Of a stretch of 64,000 bases of DNA, positions 53,093 to 62,096 are shown one piece after another. The DNA is from Carboxylicivirga longa (GTDB taxonomy: Bacteria > Bacteroidota > Bacteroidia > Bacteroidales > Marinilabiliaceae), in contig NZ_JBNGOZ010000013.1 in NCBI RefSeq assembly GCF_050589825.1, forward strand, positions 59,409 through 123,408. The letters are read 5' to 3'. Position 1 is the first letter of the stretch. Each line of letters starts with the position of its first letter. The notes under the pieces are model-generated. The model had not been told where the DNA came from. It saw nothing but the letters and a program-made list of their open reading frames with translations, and ran no database searches. Position numbers and translations under genes: made by a program.

Positions 53093-53336
53093 TTTTCTTT
53101 CTTTGTTCTTTTAATTTTTTGAGATGGTTATCAAAGTCAAAGTCCTCAACAAGTGGACTATTTAGTCCTTCTTGGATTGCATTTTTTAGTGCAATAACTT
53201 TGCTCTCTTCTTCCTCAAGCAATCTTAAACCAGCTCGAACTACTTCACTTACATTTTTATAGCGTCCAGCCGAAATACTGCTTTTTACAAAATCGTCAAA
53301 ATGGTTTCCTAACGTTATTGATGTATTCTTATTCAT
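53085..53336 (-). CDS. parD: ParD-like ribbon-helix-helix antitoxin
   Basis: 83 residues from the ATG at 53336. The N-terminal ribbon-helix-helix has SITLGNHFDDFVKSSISAGR, then VSEVVRAGLRLLEEEE, as in CC2985/ParD; the acidic C-terminal tail wraps the toxin. Promoter-proximal in the pair, as expected for autoregulation. The upstream frame extension into the palindromic spacer is not supported. Confidence 0.9.
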   Translation of the reverse strand: MNKNTSITLGNHFDDFVKSSISAGRYKNVSEVVRAGLRLLEEEESKVIALKNAIQEGLNSPLVEDFDFDNHLKKLKEQRKKNG

Positions 53337-53421
53337 AGCTTGTTTTTTTACAAATATACCAAATATTGGTATTTGTGACAAGTGTTTAATTTCAGTAAGT
53401 AATGGGCAAATGAATGCCAAC

Positions 53422-53586
53422 GGTTAATTGTATATTGCGTAAGGCATTAGATTGCACCTGCCCGTCTAACCTTTAAGTAGCCGAAGCGCAGGTTAGACAC
53501 TCGCAATTTAACGAACCGTCGAAGCTGCGCTTCGGCGGGGTTGAAGAAATCGCAAATGTTTAAAATACGGCATAGCGCCCAATGTA
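53422..53586. repeat. Palindromic spacer with nested inverted repeats
   Basis: Two interleaved perfect inverted repeats: GTCTAACCT (53464-53472) with AGGTTAGAC (53490-53498), and GCCGAAGCGCAG (53480-53491) with CTGCGCTTCGGC (53525-53536). The word TTTAACGAACC at 53507-53517 recurs in the other spacer. Markedly richer in G/C than the genes on both sides. It may be a recombination site or a structured RNA. Confidence 0.5.
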
Positions 53587-53613
53587 CTATACAAAATGTT
53601 GTGGTTTCGTGGT

Positions 53614-53904
53614 TTATGAACCTATTTCGCCATTGTATAAATCAGAAATTGGAAAAATTAAGTCATAATCGTTCCAGTTTAAATTTCCATCAGTCAATGA
53701 AAAGTTCGAGAACATATTTTCGTCCAAATATTTTTTAATTGATGGATGAAGTGATTTTGATAAAAATGGCTTGAAATCAACAAGTTTTTCATTACCATCA
53801 TTAAACCTTATGCGTATTGCATAATCCGACAGATATTTTGCAGAATCAATTTTCAACTGGTTAAATCCAGATTCTGAATCCTTATAGTCAACAATTATTC
53901 TCAT
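53614..53904 (-). CDS. DUF2442 domain protein
   Basis: 96 residues, small beta-rich protein (YLSDYAIRIRFNDGNEKLVDFKPFL is the DUF2442 core). DUF2442 genes usually sit beside DUF4160 genes, and the pair is suspected to be toxin-antitoxin-like, without proof that I know of. Here the start overlaps the stop of a disrupted DUF4160 gene by four bases (ATGA). Confidence 0.82.
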   Translation of the reverse strand: MRIIVDYKDSESGFNQLKIDSAKYLSDYAIRIRFNDGNEKLVDFKPFLSKSLHPSIKKYLDENMFSNFSLTDGNLNWNDYDLIFPISDLYNGEIGS

Positions 53905-54206
53905 TTTAATCTTTTTGTAATTTTTTCAAATTCAACATCCCTATGATAAACAAAATAGTTTACCCATTTTTCAACTATTTTGTCAACATATTTCTGAAGA
54001 AAAGCCTCAAAATCTTTAAGGTCTTTTCCTTTTAGTGGTCGTGCTCCTTAAATATTTGTAATCTTTATCTCTGAAATCTCACCATTAATGATATAGAACT
54101 CTGCTTTACTTTCAAATTCTCCTTTCTTTGCATGAACATGAATTGGTTCGTGCTCATTTGAATAGAAGAAAATAAGAATCCCGAAATATTCAAATATCTT
54201 TGGCAT
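53901..54206 (-). pseudogene. DUF4160 gene interrupted by an in-frame stop codon
   Basis: An otherwise intact 101-codon frame on the minus strand (ATG at 54206, TGA at 53901-53903). The start MPKIFEYFGILIFFYSNEH and HEPIHVHAKKGE are the DUF4160 signature. Codon 53 is TAA (54048-54050), after which the frame continues without shift through RPLKGKDLKDFEAFL and KIVEKWVNYFVYHRDVEFEK. Only one base needs to change to restore it, so the damage is recent or a sequencing error. Confidence 0.8.
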
Positions 54207-54346
54207 TATCGAATTTCTTTAATTTTACACCTATACAAATTTACAAAATCTCCGCTTGAACCTAAAGTCAATGTTCCCAGTCTATTTATTCCCATGAACC
54301 ACAGCTATCTAACATAATCCCTCATCCTTCAGTAATTATATCAATT

Positions 54347-55048
54347 CTACAGGCTTCGTATTTCGCCGCCACCGAATAGGGCAAGACCCTTAATAACTAA
54401 TGTTCTGGAGGTCTCTGGTGGTGTGTCGGCAAAGAAATTACGTTTATCGGCAAAGCCACCAAAGATAGAAACTACTTCCGTTTTAACATTCCAGTCGCGG
54501 GGCACCATTATTTTCGATCCGCCAAAAATCATGGCTACATCCAGTACCGCACCATCGGGCGATAGCTGACAACGATCGAGATACACCTCTCCTCCCCCGA
54601 AGATGGCCGTTACGCGTCCTCCTTTGAAGTTATGGGACTCCACCTGGGTAACGCCGCCACCAAAGATGTCCATCTCATCGATGTACTCATCCACCCTGGC
54701 CCCCCGCTGATTAGCAGGCATCAGCTCACGACGCTTGAAGTAAAAGGTAACTCCGATAAGTATTAAGAAGACCGGCCAGAACTTGAAAATATCGCGGTAG
54801 CTCAGGTCGTCAATAAAGTGGGGTAATAGGTATAAGCCCCCAATGGCAAGGGTGATAATTGCGCCTGTATATTGCTTCTTTAGTAGGTTGTAAATACCAA
54901 TCGCCACGAAAATCATGGGCCAGCGAAATAATATATCAGTCAGCTGATAGGGCAGGTAGCCCAGATTACCCAATAAGAGAATGACACCAATAATGATTAA
55001 AAAGGTGCCTAACAGGCCGCGTTTGTTATGATTTCTTTCCGGGTTCAT
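54347..55048 (-). CDS. LiaF-like membrane protein (DUF5668 / cell-wall-active response)
   Basis: 233 residues. Four short membrane helices (about 10-105; LIIIGVILLLGNLGYL and later segments, LiaI/DUF5668 type) are followed by a cytoplasmic or periplasmic beta-helix domain with repeated IFGGG blocks (DIFGGGVTQVESHNF, AIFGGGEVYLD, MIFGGSKIMVPRDWNV, SIFGGFADKR). In Firmicutes LiaF regulates an envelope-stress two-component system. No LytTR or histidine kinase is adjacent here. Confidence 0.85.
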   Translation of the reverse strand: MNPERNHNKRGLLGTFLIIIGVILLLGNLGYLPYQLTDILFRWPMIFVAIGIYNLLKKQYTGAIITLAIGGLYLLPHFIDDLSYRDIFKFWPVFLILIGVTFYFKRRELMPANQRGARVDEYIDEMDIFGGGVTQVESHNFKGGRVTAIFGGGEVYLDRCQLSPDGAVLDVAMIFGGSKIMVPRDWNVKTEVVSIFGGFADKRNFFADTPPETSRTLVIKGLALFGGGEIRSL

Positions 55049-55193
55049 GATAATTTGATTTTAAATGGTAATAAAAATGTGAAACTAAGGTATGTAGAAT
55101 TGCATCGTGATAAAAGCACGAATTGGCAAAATGACTGAATGGTAGGGTGAGCTGCGTAATATCAAACTCCCTGAAGACCGCTTTATGGAATTT

Positions 55194-56252
55194 TTAAAGG
55201 GCTTTAAACATTTTCAACATCTGACGCTGTTCATTATCGTCAGACTTGTAATAGCTATCGATAAAATTCTCAGCTCCTGACCATACGGTAAGAATGTTAC
55301 CCTGGAAATTATCGCGCATAGCAGGCGTTGATTCGGCTCTGAATTTTAACATATCTTCCACCTGCACAGCTGATACATCCGGTTTATTCCAAGAGCATGT
55401 AGCCACCTTAAAGCCCTTCATGGCAAAATACACGGCAGTTTTATCGGGTCTTTCGTAGTGCCAGTCGCAGATGAATATATCTTTGGGAATCATATCGATG
55501 GCACGGTGCGTATTATTCATGCTTGCTTCCCACATACCCATGCCTGTGGTTTTACCATCAATTAAGCGATCACCCCACATCCACAGCTTGCGGTTTTTGA
55601 TGGCCAGATGATTCCGAATCTTAGTCACCTCATTAGCATAAAGAACGGCTTTATCATGCCCACTGCAGCGCGGACAGTTATCATCACCAATGTAGAATAC
55701 CTCGTCCAGACCAGCATGAAAAGCGGTGGCTTCAAAGGCTTCCATCAGCTCATCAACAAGGGAAAAAACGACCTTGTGTACATCCGGATGTAGGGGGCAA
55801 TAGCTTTTGCAGTATAAGCCATGTTCATTGGGCCATTCATATTTGTTGGGCATCGGAATATGCGGCGTTTCATCGAATTGGGGATACACTTTCAATAAGT
55901 TTTCCAACTCTTCGGCCCACGATTGATGCCCCAGCAGGTTAATTTGCGGAACAATGTTGATTGAATGTTTTTTGCCCATTGCCACCAGTCGTTTCACGTC
56001 TTTGTTACTTAAGGTTGTTTCATCACGGAGCTCAGGGTGCGACTCGTAGGCATAGTTGTAATCTACACGGAGTATCAGGGTATTAATTTTCAGGGGTACC
56101 AGTTCCTTTTCAACAAAGGCAATAAACTTATCGAGATGATTGGCCTGCGGTGCCGCAATACTAAAGCCTCGCACCGGTAATAAGGAGTCAATGTTATTTT
56201 GTGCCAGCAGGGGCATGGAGCTTAACAATAATAGAATAATCAGGTTTCTCAT
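55194..56252 (-). CDS. GH20-like secreted glycoside hydrolase
   Basis: 352 residues with a signal peptide (about 1-17). The TIM-barrel core ends its fourth strand in HAGLDEVFYIG, where Asp183-Glu184 is the GH20 catalytic pair (Glu as acid, Asp orienting the N-acetyl group). The VPQINLLGHQSW segment is also GH20-like. It lacks the usual N-terminal GH20b domain, so it may be a minimal or divergent member. Likely cleaves beta-N-acetylhexosamine residues, though the substrate is uncertain. Confidence 0.75.
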   Translation of the reverse strand: MRNLIILLLLSSMPLLAQNNIDSLLPVRGFSIAAPQANHLDKFIAFVEKELVPLKINTLILRVDYNYAYESHPELRDETTLSNKDVKRLVAMGKKHSINIVPQINLLGHQSWAEELENLLKVYPQFDETPHIPMPNKYEWPNEHGLYCKSYCPLHPDVHKVVFSLVDELMEAFEATAFHAGLDEVFYIGDDNCPRCSGHDKAVLYANEVTKIRNHLAIKNRKLWMWGDRLIDGKTTGMGMWEASMNNTHRAIDMIPKDIFICDWHYERPDKTAVYFAMKGFKVATCSWNKPDVSAVQVEDMLKFRAESTPAMRDNFQGNILTVWSGAENFIDSYYKSDDNEQRQMLKMFKAL

Positions 56253-56358
56253 AGGGAAAGGTTTTTGGTTTATTAATTCCCTAAATATAGTAATCTTTTG
56301 ATTATTTATGGCTTACGTTCAGTCAACACCTTTTTAGTAAGGAAGTGACTTAACGATT

Positions 56359-57699
56359 TCATTTTTTATTTACAAAAGCCATTATTCCTTTTAAGTAATC
56401 ATTGAAATCTATGTTATCGGGGCTTGAGTTCAAGCAAACCACCACCATGTTGTGAGATGGTATTATTGTTATACGTTGTCCCCGGTAACCGTTAAAGTAG
56501 TATGCATCTTTGGGCAGATTGGGAATATTAATCCCGGAGGTGTTGAGCCATATATGTGCACCATAGCGGCCTTTCGATTGTTTGGCGGGCATGGTACTGT
56601 AATCTACCCACCACTCCGGTAGAATCTGCTCGCCCATCCATGTTCCCTTGTTCAGGTACAACATGCCGAAGCGTGCCCAGTCGCGCGCCGAGCAATAGCC
56701 GTAGGAGGAGCCTGCAAAGGTACCGGTGGCATCGGTTTCGATAAGGCTATGCCGCATGCCCAGCTTGTTGAAAAGGGCTTTCTGTGGAAATTGATAATAG
56801 GACTGGTAATCATCGAAGCAGTGACGCAGTAGGCCAGCTATGATGTTGGTGGTACCCGATGAATAGTACCATAGGGAATCGGGTTGAACCTGTGATTTCA
56901 CAGAAGTGGCGAAGGCATACATATCCGGTTCGATGTAAAGCATTTGAGATACATCACTCAGTCTGGTTTGCGAATAGTCTTCATTCCACCTTAGGCCACT
57001 GCTCATTTGCAGAAGGTTATGAAGTGTAATATGACGGCGTTCATCGTTTTGCCAGGCGCTTACTTTGGCCGGCTTATAAAGCTCAAGCTTTCCCTCTTTA
57101 ATCAGAATGCCGGTGAGGGCGGCCGTGATGCTCTTGGTCATGCTCCATCCCAGTAGTGGGGTGTTTACATCAATGCCATCGGCATATTTTTCGGCAATGA
57201 GCTGACCATCTTTAATGACTACCACAGCGCGCGATGTTGAAGTAAAATGTTGATCGATATAGGTTTTAAGGCCATCGGCATCCACACCTTCCGGAACAGT
57301 GTCAGCGATGATACAGCCCATGGGCCAGGGTTCATTCTTGTGTGTGGACCGATTTAAAGGCACCCTACCCGCTATTTCACAGTGTCCTTTCGGGTATAGG
57401 GTGGCACCCACCCCCGGCTCATAAACAGCAGTTTGGGAGATGATGCCGCCAATGGTGCTGACCACTGTCTGTGTCTCCTTATTCACCACGTTTACTACTT
57501 TGTTAAAGGGAAATGTACTGAGCTCCATCTGCTCTACTTTTTCCGGGCTTAGGCCTTCAACAAAAACGCCTGAACACACCATTTTTGCCGCATATCCACT
57601 GGCTCCACGTAGTAAGGGATAGAGAAAAATGGCAGCGATCACCAATGCAAGAACAGAACTTAATATGATCATTTTCAGGATGAAAGGTTTGTTTCTCAT
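56359..57699 (-). CDS. Serine hydrolase of the beta-lactamase class C / 6-aminohexanoate-dimer hydrolase type
   Basis: 446 residues with one N-terminal membrane helix (about 10-30). The serine-lysine motif SMTK is Ser186-Lys189; the Tyr motif is YSSGT (Tyr279). The fold is penicillin-binding-protein-like, and the sequence is closest in style to EstB/NylB-type esterases and amide hydrolases. Substrate unknown. It does not look like a resistance beta-lactamase. It follows mgtE by 64 bases. Confidence 0.87.
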   Translation of the reverse strand: MRNKPFILKMIILSSVLALVIAAIFLYPLLRGASGYAAKMVCSGVFVEGLSPEKVEQMELSTFPFNKVVNVVNKETQTVVSTIGGIISQTAVYEPGVGATLYPKGHCEIAGRVPLNRSTHKNEPWPMGCIIADTVPEGVDADGLKTYIDQHFTSTSRAVVVIKDGQLIAEKYADGIDVNTPLLGWSMTKSITAALTGILIKEGKLELYKPAKVSAWQNDERRHITLHNLLQMSSGLRWNEDYSQTRLSDVSQMLYIEPDMYAFATSVKSQVQPDSLWYYSSGTTNIIAGLLRHCFDDYQSYYQFPQKALFNKLGMRHSLIETDATGTFAGSSYGYCSARDWARFGMLYLNKGTWMGEQILPEWWVDYSTMPAKQSKGRYGAHIWLNTSGINIPNLPKDAYYFNGYRGQRITIIPSHNMVVVCLNSSPDNIDFNDYLKGIMAFVNKK

Positions 57700-57763
57700 G
57701 GTGTGCAGTTTGGATGGTTTAAGCTTTAATAAACCTGATAATAAAGTGTTGGTAAATGCCTGC

Positions 57764-59128
57764 CTATACCATTAAGTTATAAATGACATTCCCGATTGAG
57801 AGGTATAAGAACATGCCAATAATATCATTCATGGTAGTGATAAAAGGGCCGGTTGCAACGGCGGGGTCTATCTTTATTTTATTGAGCATTAGTGGTACAA
57901 AGGTGCCAAACAGACTGGCAAAAAAGACCACAGAGAACATGGCTGAGGATAGGGTAAAAGTCAGTGCCATGTCATCTTTGAAGAAAAAGCTGTAACAAAA
58001 TATTAACGATGAAAGAATACTTGCGTTGAGGAGGGCGATGCCTAACTCCTTCAGTAACTTCAGCCAGTTGGTATCGAGACCTACCGAACCGGAGGCCAGT
58101 GATTGCACAACGATGGCCGAGGATTGCATGCCCACATTTCCCCCCATGGCGGCGATCAGTGGCATAAACATGGCAACACCCGGAAACTTATCGATCAGGT
58201 CGATATGACCGAAGGCCACCCAGGAGGCGAATATACCACCGGCCAGACCTATGAGCAGCCAGGGAATACGAGCGCGTGTGTGTTGCCATACGTTGTCTGA
58301 GGCTTCCACGTCTTCAGTGATACCCGATGCCAGCTGATAATCTTTCTCGGCCTCTTCACGCATGACATCCACTACATCATCAATGGTAATACGTCCCACC
58401 AGGCGACCAATGGAATCCACAACCGGTAATGCTACCAAATCGTATTTATCCATGATGTAACTAACCTCTTCGGCATCCACATCTACCTTCACGGAAATAA
58501 CATCCGAGTTATAAATATCTTTTACCAGCACATCAACCGGACTGAGTAACATGCGTTTTAAAGAAAGGGTGCCCTTTAGAATACCGTTATTGTCCACCAC
58601 ATAAACATAGTAAATCTCATCCACCTCTTCGGCCTGACGGCGCATGCTGCGCAAACAGGTGGGTATGCCCCAGTTTTCTTTTACCTTAATAAGCTCTTTG
58701 GCCATCAGACCACCGGCCGTATCTTCGTCGTAGCTTAGCAGATCGGCAATATCGCCGGCAGCCGTCACATCATCGATGTGCGACAGAACCTCTTGTTGAC
58801 GAGCATTATCTAACTCACCAAGTACATCAGCTGCATCATCAGAATCCATGTTATCGATGAAGCGCCTTGCAATTACATCACTTGGCAGACTCTCTAAAAA
58901 TCGCCTACGATCATTTTCCTCTAACTCGGTAATTACATCGGCGGCTGTATCATCATCAATCAGAAAATACAGGTACTTGGCTTCATCAATACTTAACTCC
59001 TCATACACTTCTGCAATATCGGCCGGGTGCAATGTTTCCAAAATTTCTGATATGGCTTTCTCATTCTTAGCCGCAATCAGTTCCTTTAGATTATCAATAT
59101 ACTCCCTCGTCAATTCAAAATTTGCCAT
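57764..59128 (-). CDS. mgtE: Magnesium transporter MgtE
   Basis: 454 residues. N-terminal superhelical domain (LHPADIAEVYEEL about residue 33), tandem CBS domains (about 140-265), a connecting plug helix, and five membrane helices with the conserved pore region (MFMPLIAAMGGNVGMQSSAIVVQSLA, reported in parts). The domain order and length match MgtE gated by cytosolic Mg. It sits 22 bases after rsmA, a pairing that recurs in Bacteroidota. Confidence 0.95.
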   Translation of the reverse strand: MANFELTREYIDNLKELIAAKNEKAISEILETLHPADIAEVYEELSIDEAKYLYFLIDDDTAADVITELEENDRRRFLESLPSDVIARRFIDNMDSDDAADVLGELDNARQQEVLSHIDDVTAAGDIADLLSYDEDTAGGLMAKELIKVKENWGIPTCLRSMRRQAEEVDEIYYVYVVDNNGILKGTLSLKRMLLSPVDVLVKDIYNSDVISVKVDVDAEEVSYIMDKYDLVALPVVDSIGRLVGRITIDDVVDVMREEAEKDYQLASGITEDVEASDNVWQHTRARIPWLLIGLAGGIFASWVAFGHIDLIDKFPGVAMFMPLIAAMGGNVGMQSSAIVVQSLASGSVGLDTNWLKLLKELGIALLNASILSSLIFCYSFFFKDDMALTFTLSSAMFSVVFFASLFGTFVPLMLNKIKIDPAVATGPFITTMNDIIGMFLYLSIGNVIYNLMV

Positions 59129-59150
59129 AATTACAGAGAATTAAAGGTTA

Positions 59151-59927
59151 TTAATTGAGTTCATTCGCTTGAATCATGCATGTCAACTCTATGAAATCGT
59201 TGACACTCATTTGCTCCGGACGCCTTGTCAGAAATTCATGATCAGCGATTGCATCCCGGTTGAAAGGAATTGCTTTTAATGAATTCCGGATGGCTTTACG
59301 ACGTTGATTAAAGATGGCTTTCACCACCTTTACAAAGAGCTTCTCGTCGCAGGGCAACGACTTTACATCGTTACGCTTTAGCCTAATTACCCCCGACTGC
59401 ACTTTGGGAGGCGGGTTAAATACATGGGCATCTACCGTAAACAGATATTCCACCTCGTAAAAGGCTTGCAGCAATACGCTTAATACCCCGTACACTTTGG
59501 TGCCCGGTCCTGAAGCCAGGCGCTCTGCCACTTCCTTTTGCAGCATGCCTACTACCTCGGGTATCTGATTGCGGTGTTCGAAAACTTTGAAAAAGATAGG
59601 ACCCGAAATATTATAGGGGAAGTTACCAATTAGCGAGAAGGGTTGTGTAAATATGCTTGTCAGATCCAGTTTCAAAAAATCCTTGTAGAAAATGCGCCCT
59701 TTCAATTCAGGATAGTGAGCATTTAGGTAGTCCACCGATTCACTATCGAGCTCAATGAGTTTTAGATCTACCTTGTCGCGCTGAACAAGGTACTGTGTTA
59801 ACACGCCTGTTCCCGGGCCTATTTCCATTACCTGCTCACGATCGCCCGAGAGGGCCTCTACAATTTGCTGGGCTATTCCTAAATCTGTAAGAAAATGTTG
59901 TCCTAAATGTTTTTTTGCTCTTACCAT
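59151..59927 (-). CDS. rsmA: 16S rRNA dimethyladenosine transferase
   Basis: 258 residues. Dimethylates A1518 and A1519 of 16S rRNA. SAM-binding motif I (IGPGTGVLTQYL), the N-terminal AKKHLGQHFLTD and the catalytic motif NFPYNIS are intact, and the C-terminal helical domain reaches the expected end. Loss of RsmA gives kasugamycin resistance. First gene of the rsmA-mgtE unit, divergent from the UPF0104 pair. Confidence 0.97.
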   Translation of the reverse strand: MVRAKKHLGQHFLTDLGIAQQIVEALSGDREQVMEIGPGTGVLTQYLVQRDKVDLKLIELDSESVDYLNAHYPELKGRIFYKDFLKLDLTSIFTQPFSLIGNFPYNISGPIFFKVFEHRNQIPEVVGMLQKEVAERLASGPGTKVYGVLSVLLQAFYEVEYLFTVDAHVFNPPPKVQSGVIRLKRNDVKSLPCDEKLFVKVVKAIFNQRRKAIRNSLKAIPFNRDAIADHEFLTRRPEQMSVNDFIELTCMIQANELN

Positions 59928-60093
59928 ATCCCAGTGTAATGTTAAATTATAACGTTTCAGCCCACTTGTGGGACTCGTTTTGGCCTAAGAGATACAAATT
60001 TTATATCTTCGCAGCTTGTTCAGCCCGCAAAGGTAGAAAAACACACCTTAAAGGCGTCATGAAGATACTACAAAAATTAAATTCGTTCAATTT

Positions 60094-61104
60094 GTGAAAA
60101 AATCAGTATCGAAGTTCATTCAGTTAGTTCTGTTTCCATCTATTGGAGTATTTATCATTTATCAATTATACAAGGATCAGAATGCCGAGGAAATCCTGAG
60201 GGCATTGCGTTACGACGTTGATTATTCGTGGATTGTACTTTCCATTAGTTTGGGTTTGTTAAGTCATGTCAGCCGGGCCATGCGATGGCAGATGCTTATT
60301 CAACCCATCGAAAAAAAGACAGGATTTCTGAATACCTTTCTGGCTGTTATGACAGGTTACCTGGCCAACCTTGTTTTTCCGCGTATGGGTGAAGTATCGC
60401 GCTGTGGTGTTATCAGTAAGTACGAGCGCATTTCTTTTACGCGTGTGGTAGGCACAGTGGTGGCTGAGCGACTCACCGATCTGATGATGCTGGTACTGAT
60501 TACAGTAGCTGTACTGGCGGTACAATTCGATTTTCTGGGTGGTTTTCTTCTGCAAACGCTTAAGCTCGATTCTGTGAGTCAACTCTTTGCCTCCCCTTTG
60601 TTGTACGCAGCTCTGATTTTTACAGTTTTGGCATTGTGGTTTATCAGGCGTTATGCGCGCCGTTACAAGGCATTACAGTTTCTGAATAGCCTGATGGCCA
60701 AATTTACCGAAGGGCTGAGTTCTATCCGGAAGTTAGAAAATAAGGGGCTGTTCATCTTTCATACCCTGTTTATATGGCTGATGTATTTCATGATGATATA
60801 CGTTTGTTTCTTTAGTATGCCTGCCACATCAACCTTGGGAATTAATGCCGGTATTACGATTTTGCTCACCGGCAGTTTGGGCATGATTGCTCCTGTACAG
60901 GGCGGTATTGGCGCCTGGCATTTCATGGTTATCGCTACACTCAAACTCTATGGAGTGCCGCTTGAAGAAGGAGGTGTGTTTGCTTTGCTCGTTCATGCAG
61001 CACAAAATATGATGATTATTATTGTAGGTTTGCTGGCCTTTGTCCTCCTTCCACTCATTAACCGTAAGCATCATGCAGAAACGGATTTGGCAAGACCTTG
61101 TTAA
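60094..61104 (+). CDS. UPF0104 / lysylphosphatidylglycerol synthase TM-region protein (first of pair)
   Basis: 336 residues from a GTG at 60094, six to eight membrane helices. The YbhN/UPF0104 signature ARAMRWQMLIQPI and the GEVSRCGVISKYE loop, then APVQGGIGAWHFM near the C terminus, are present. The catalytic LPG synthase domain is absent. The family is thought to move lipids; function is unproven. It overlaps the next, related gene by 32 bases. Confidence 0.85.
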   Translation: MKKSVSKFIQLVLFPSIGVFIIYQLYKDQNAEEILRALRYDVDYSWIVLSISLGLLSHVSRAMRWQMLIQPIEKKTGFLNTFLAVMTGYLANLVFPRMGEVSRCGVISKYERISFTRVVGTVVAERLTDLMMLVLITVAVLAVQFDFLGGFLLQTLKLDSVSQLFASPLLYAALIFTVLALWFIRRYARRYKALQFLNSLMAKFTEGLSSIRKLENKGLFIFHTLFIWLMYFMMIYVCFFSMPATSTLGINAGITILLTGSLGMIAPVQGGIGAWHFMVIATLKLYGVPLEEGGVFALLVHAAQNMMIIIVGLLAFVLLPLINRKHHAETDLARPC

Positions 61105-62002
61105 ACTGCTCGTTATTGGTTTTTCTGTAGCCGCTTATATTTTTATTACCATCCGGCTGATTGATTTTGGTCAATGGCATTTGATAGGGCATACATTATC
61201 ATTCTCAATTGAGTCTTTAACCTTGCTACTAACGCTGTTGGTGCTATGGTTTATTAATCTTTTTTGTGAGGCTGCCAAATGGCAGGTGCTGATGCGACCC
61301 TTTATTTCAATGAGTTATCTTACTGCCTGGCGCCAAGTACTTGCAGGAACTACTACTGCTGTTGGCTCGCCTATGCGTATGGCTGAAATGGTGGGACGCA
61401 TGGTTCTATTGCCCAAAAGTAAGCGGCTGGAGGCAGCAGTGATGACCACGGTAGGGGGTGCGATGCAAAATGTCGTTATACTCATTAGCGGCGTACTTGC
61501 TTTTTTTCATTTTCCGCTGCCAGTAATGTCACAGGTGATTAAGGATCATTATTTCTATATTTTGACTAGTAGTATAATTATTCTGTGTGGTTTTGCAGGC
61601 TTATTGTTTTACTTTAGAGATAAAATCCGTTATTACATTTTCCGGCTGGCGCATATCAGGCGTAATGTTATTTTTATCGCACTCTTCTGGACAAGTGTGC
61701 GTCTGCTGGTATTTATCTTTCAACTGTTTTTATGGATGCGTTTATGGGATGTTTATCTGACATTTAGTGATTATCTGCCCCTGGCCTGTCTGTATTTTTT
61801 CTTTATTACCCTATTGCCTTCTCATATACTTATCGATATGGGAATACGCGGTAGTATAGCCCTCTTTTTGTTTTCTTTTAGCACTGATCAAACGCCACTC
61901 ATCCTGCTGGCCACATTTAGCCTTTGGTTGAGTAATGTGGTGGTGCCAACACTGCTTGGAGGCAGCGTATTAATCAAACAAAACACTATCAAACAAGGGT
62001 AA
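61073..62002 (+). CDS. UPF0104-like membrane protein (second of pair)
   Basis: 309 residues from the ATG at 61073. Related to its upstream neighbour: EAAKWQVLMRPFISM corresponds to RAMRWQMLIQPI, and GSPMRMAEMVGRMV to the GEVSRCG region. The similarity is clear but distant, as if an old duplication. Overlapping start suggests the two are made in fixed ratio and may form one heteromeric membrane unit. Upstream in-frame starts would lie well inside the first gene and are less likely. Confidence 0.8.
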   Translation: MQKRIWQDLVKLLVIGFSVAAYIFITIRLIDFGQWHLIGHTLSFSIESLTLLLTLLVLWFINLFCEAAKWQVLMRPFISMSYLTAWRQVLAGTTTAVGSPMRMAEMVGRMVLLPKSKRLEAAVMTTVGGAMQNVVILISGVLAFFHFPLPVMSQVIKDHYFYILTSSIIILCGFAGLLFYFRDKIRYYIFRLAHIRRNVIFIALFWTSVRLLVFIFQLFLWMRLWDVYLTFSDYLPLACLYFFFITLLPSHILIDMGIRGSIALFLFSFSTDQTPLILLATFSLWLSNVVVPTLLGGSVLIKQNTIKQG

Positions 62003-62096
62003 AGCAAAAAAGAGAGCGCTTAGATTTACTGTTTTTTTTAGAAATCTGCTTATCTTGGGTGCTCGATACCATTTATTAATCAGAATACATCTTTAA

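Larger units (their letters stand above)
51228..54346. mobile_element. AT-rich cassette-like accessory island
   Basis: Between ribF and the LiaF-like gene are only minus-strand small genes typical of mobile cassettes: VOC, AraC, ParE/ParD, DUF2442 and a broken DUF4160. They are more A/T rich than flanking genes. Two spacers (52578-52792 and 53337-53613) are richer in G/C, palindromic and share words such as TTTAACGAACC. No integrase is in the window. This resembles an integron-type cassette array or a hot spot for such units; the assignment is inference. Confidence 0.45.
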
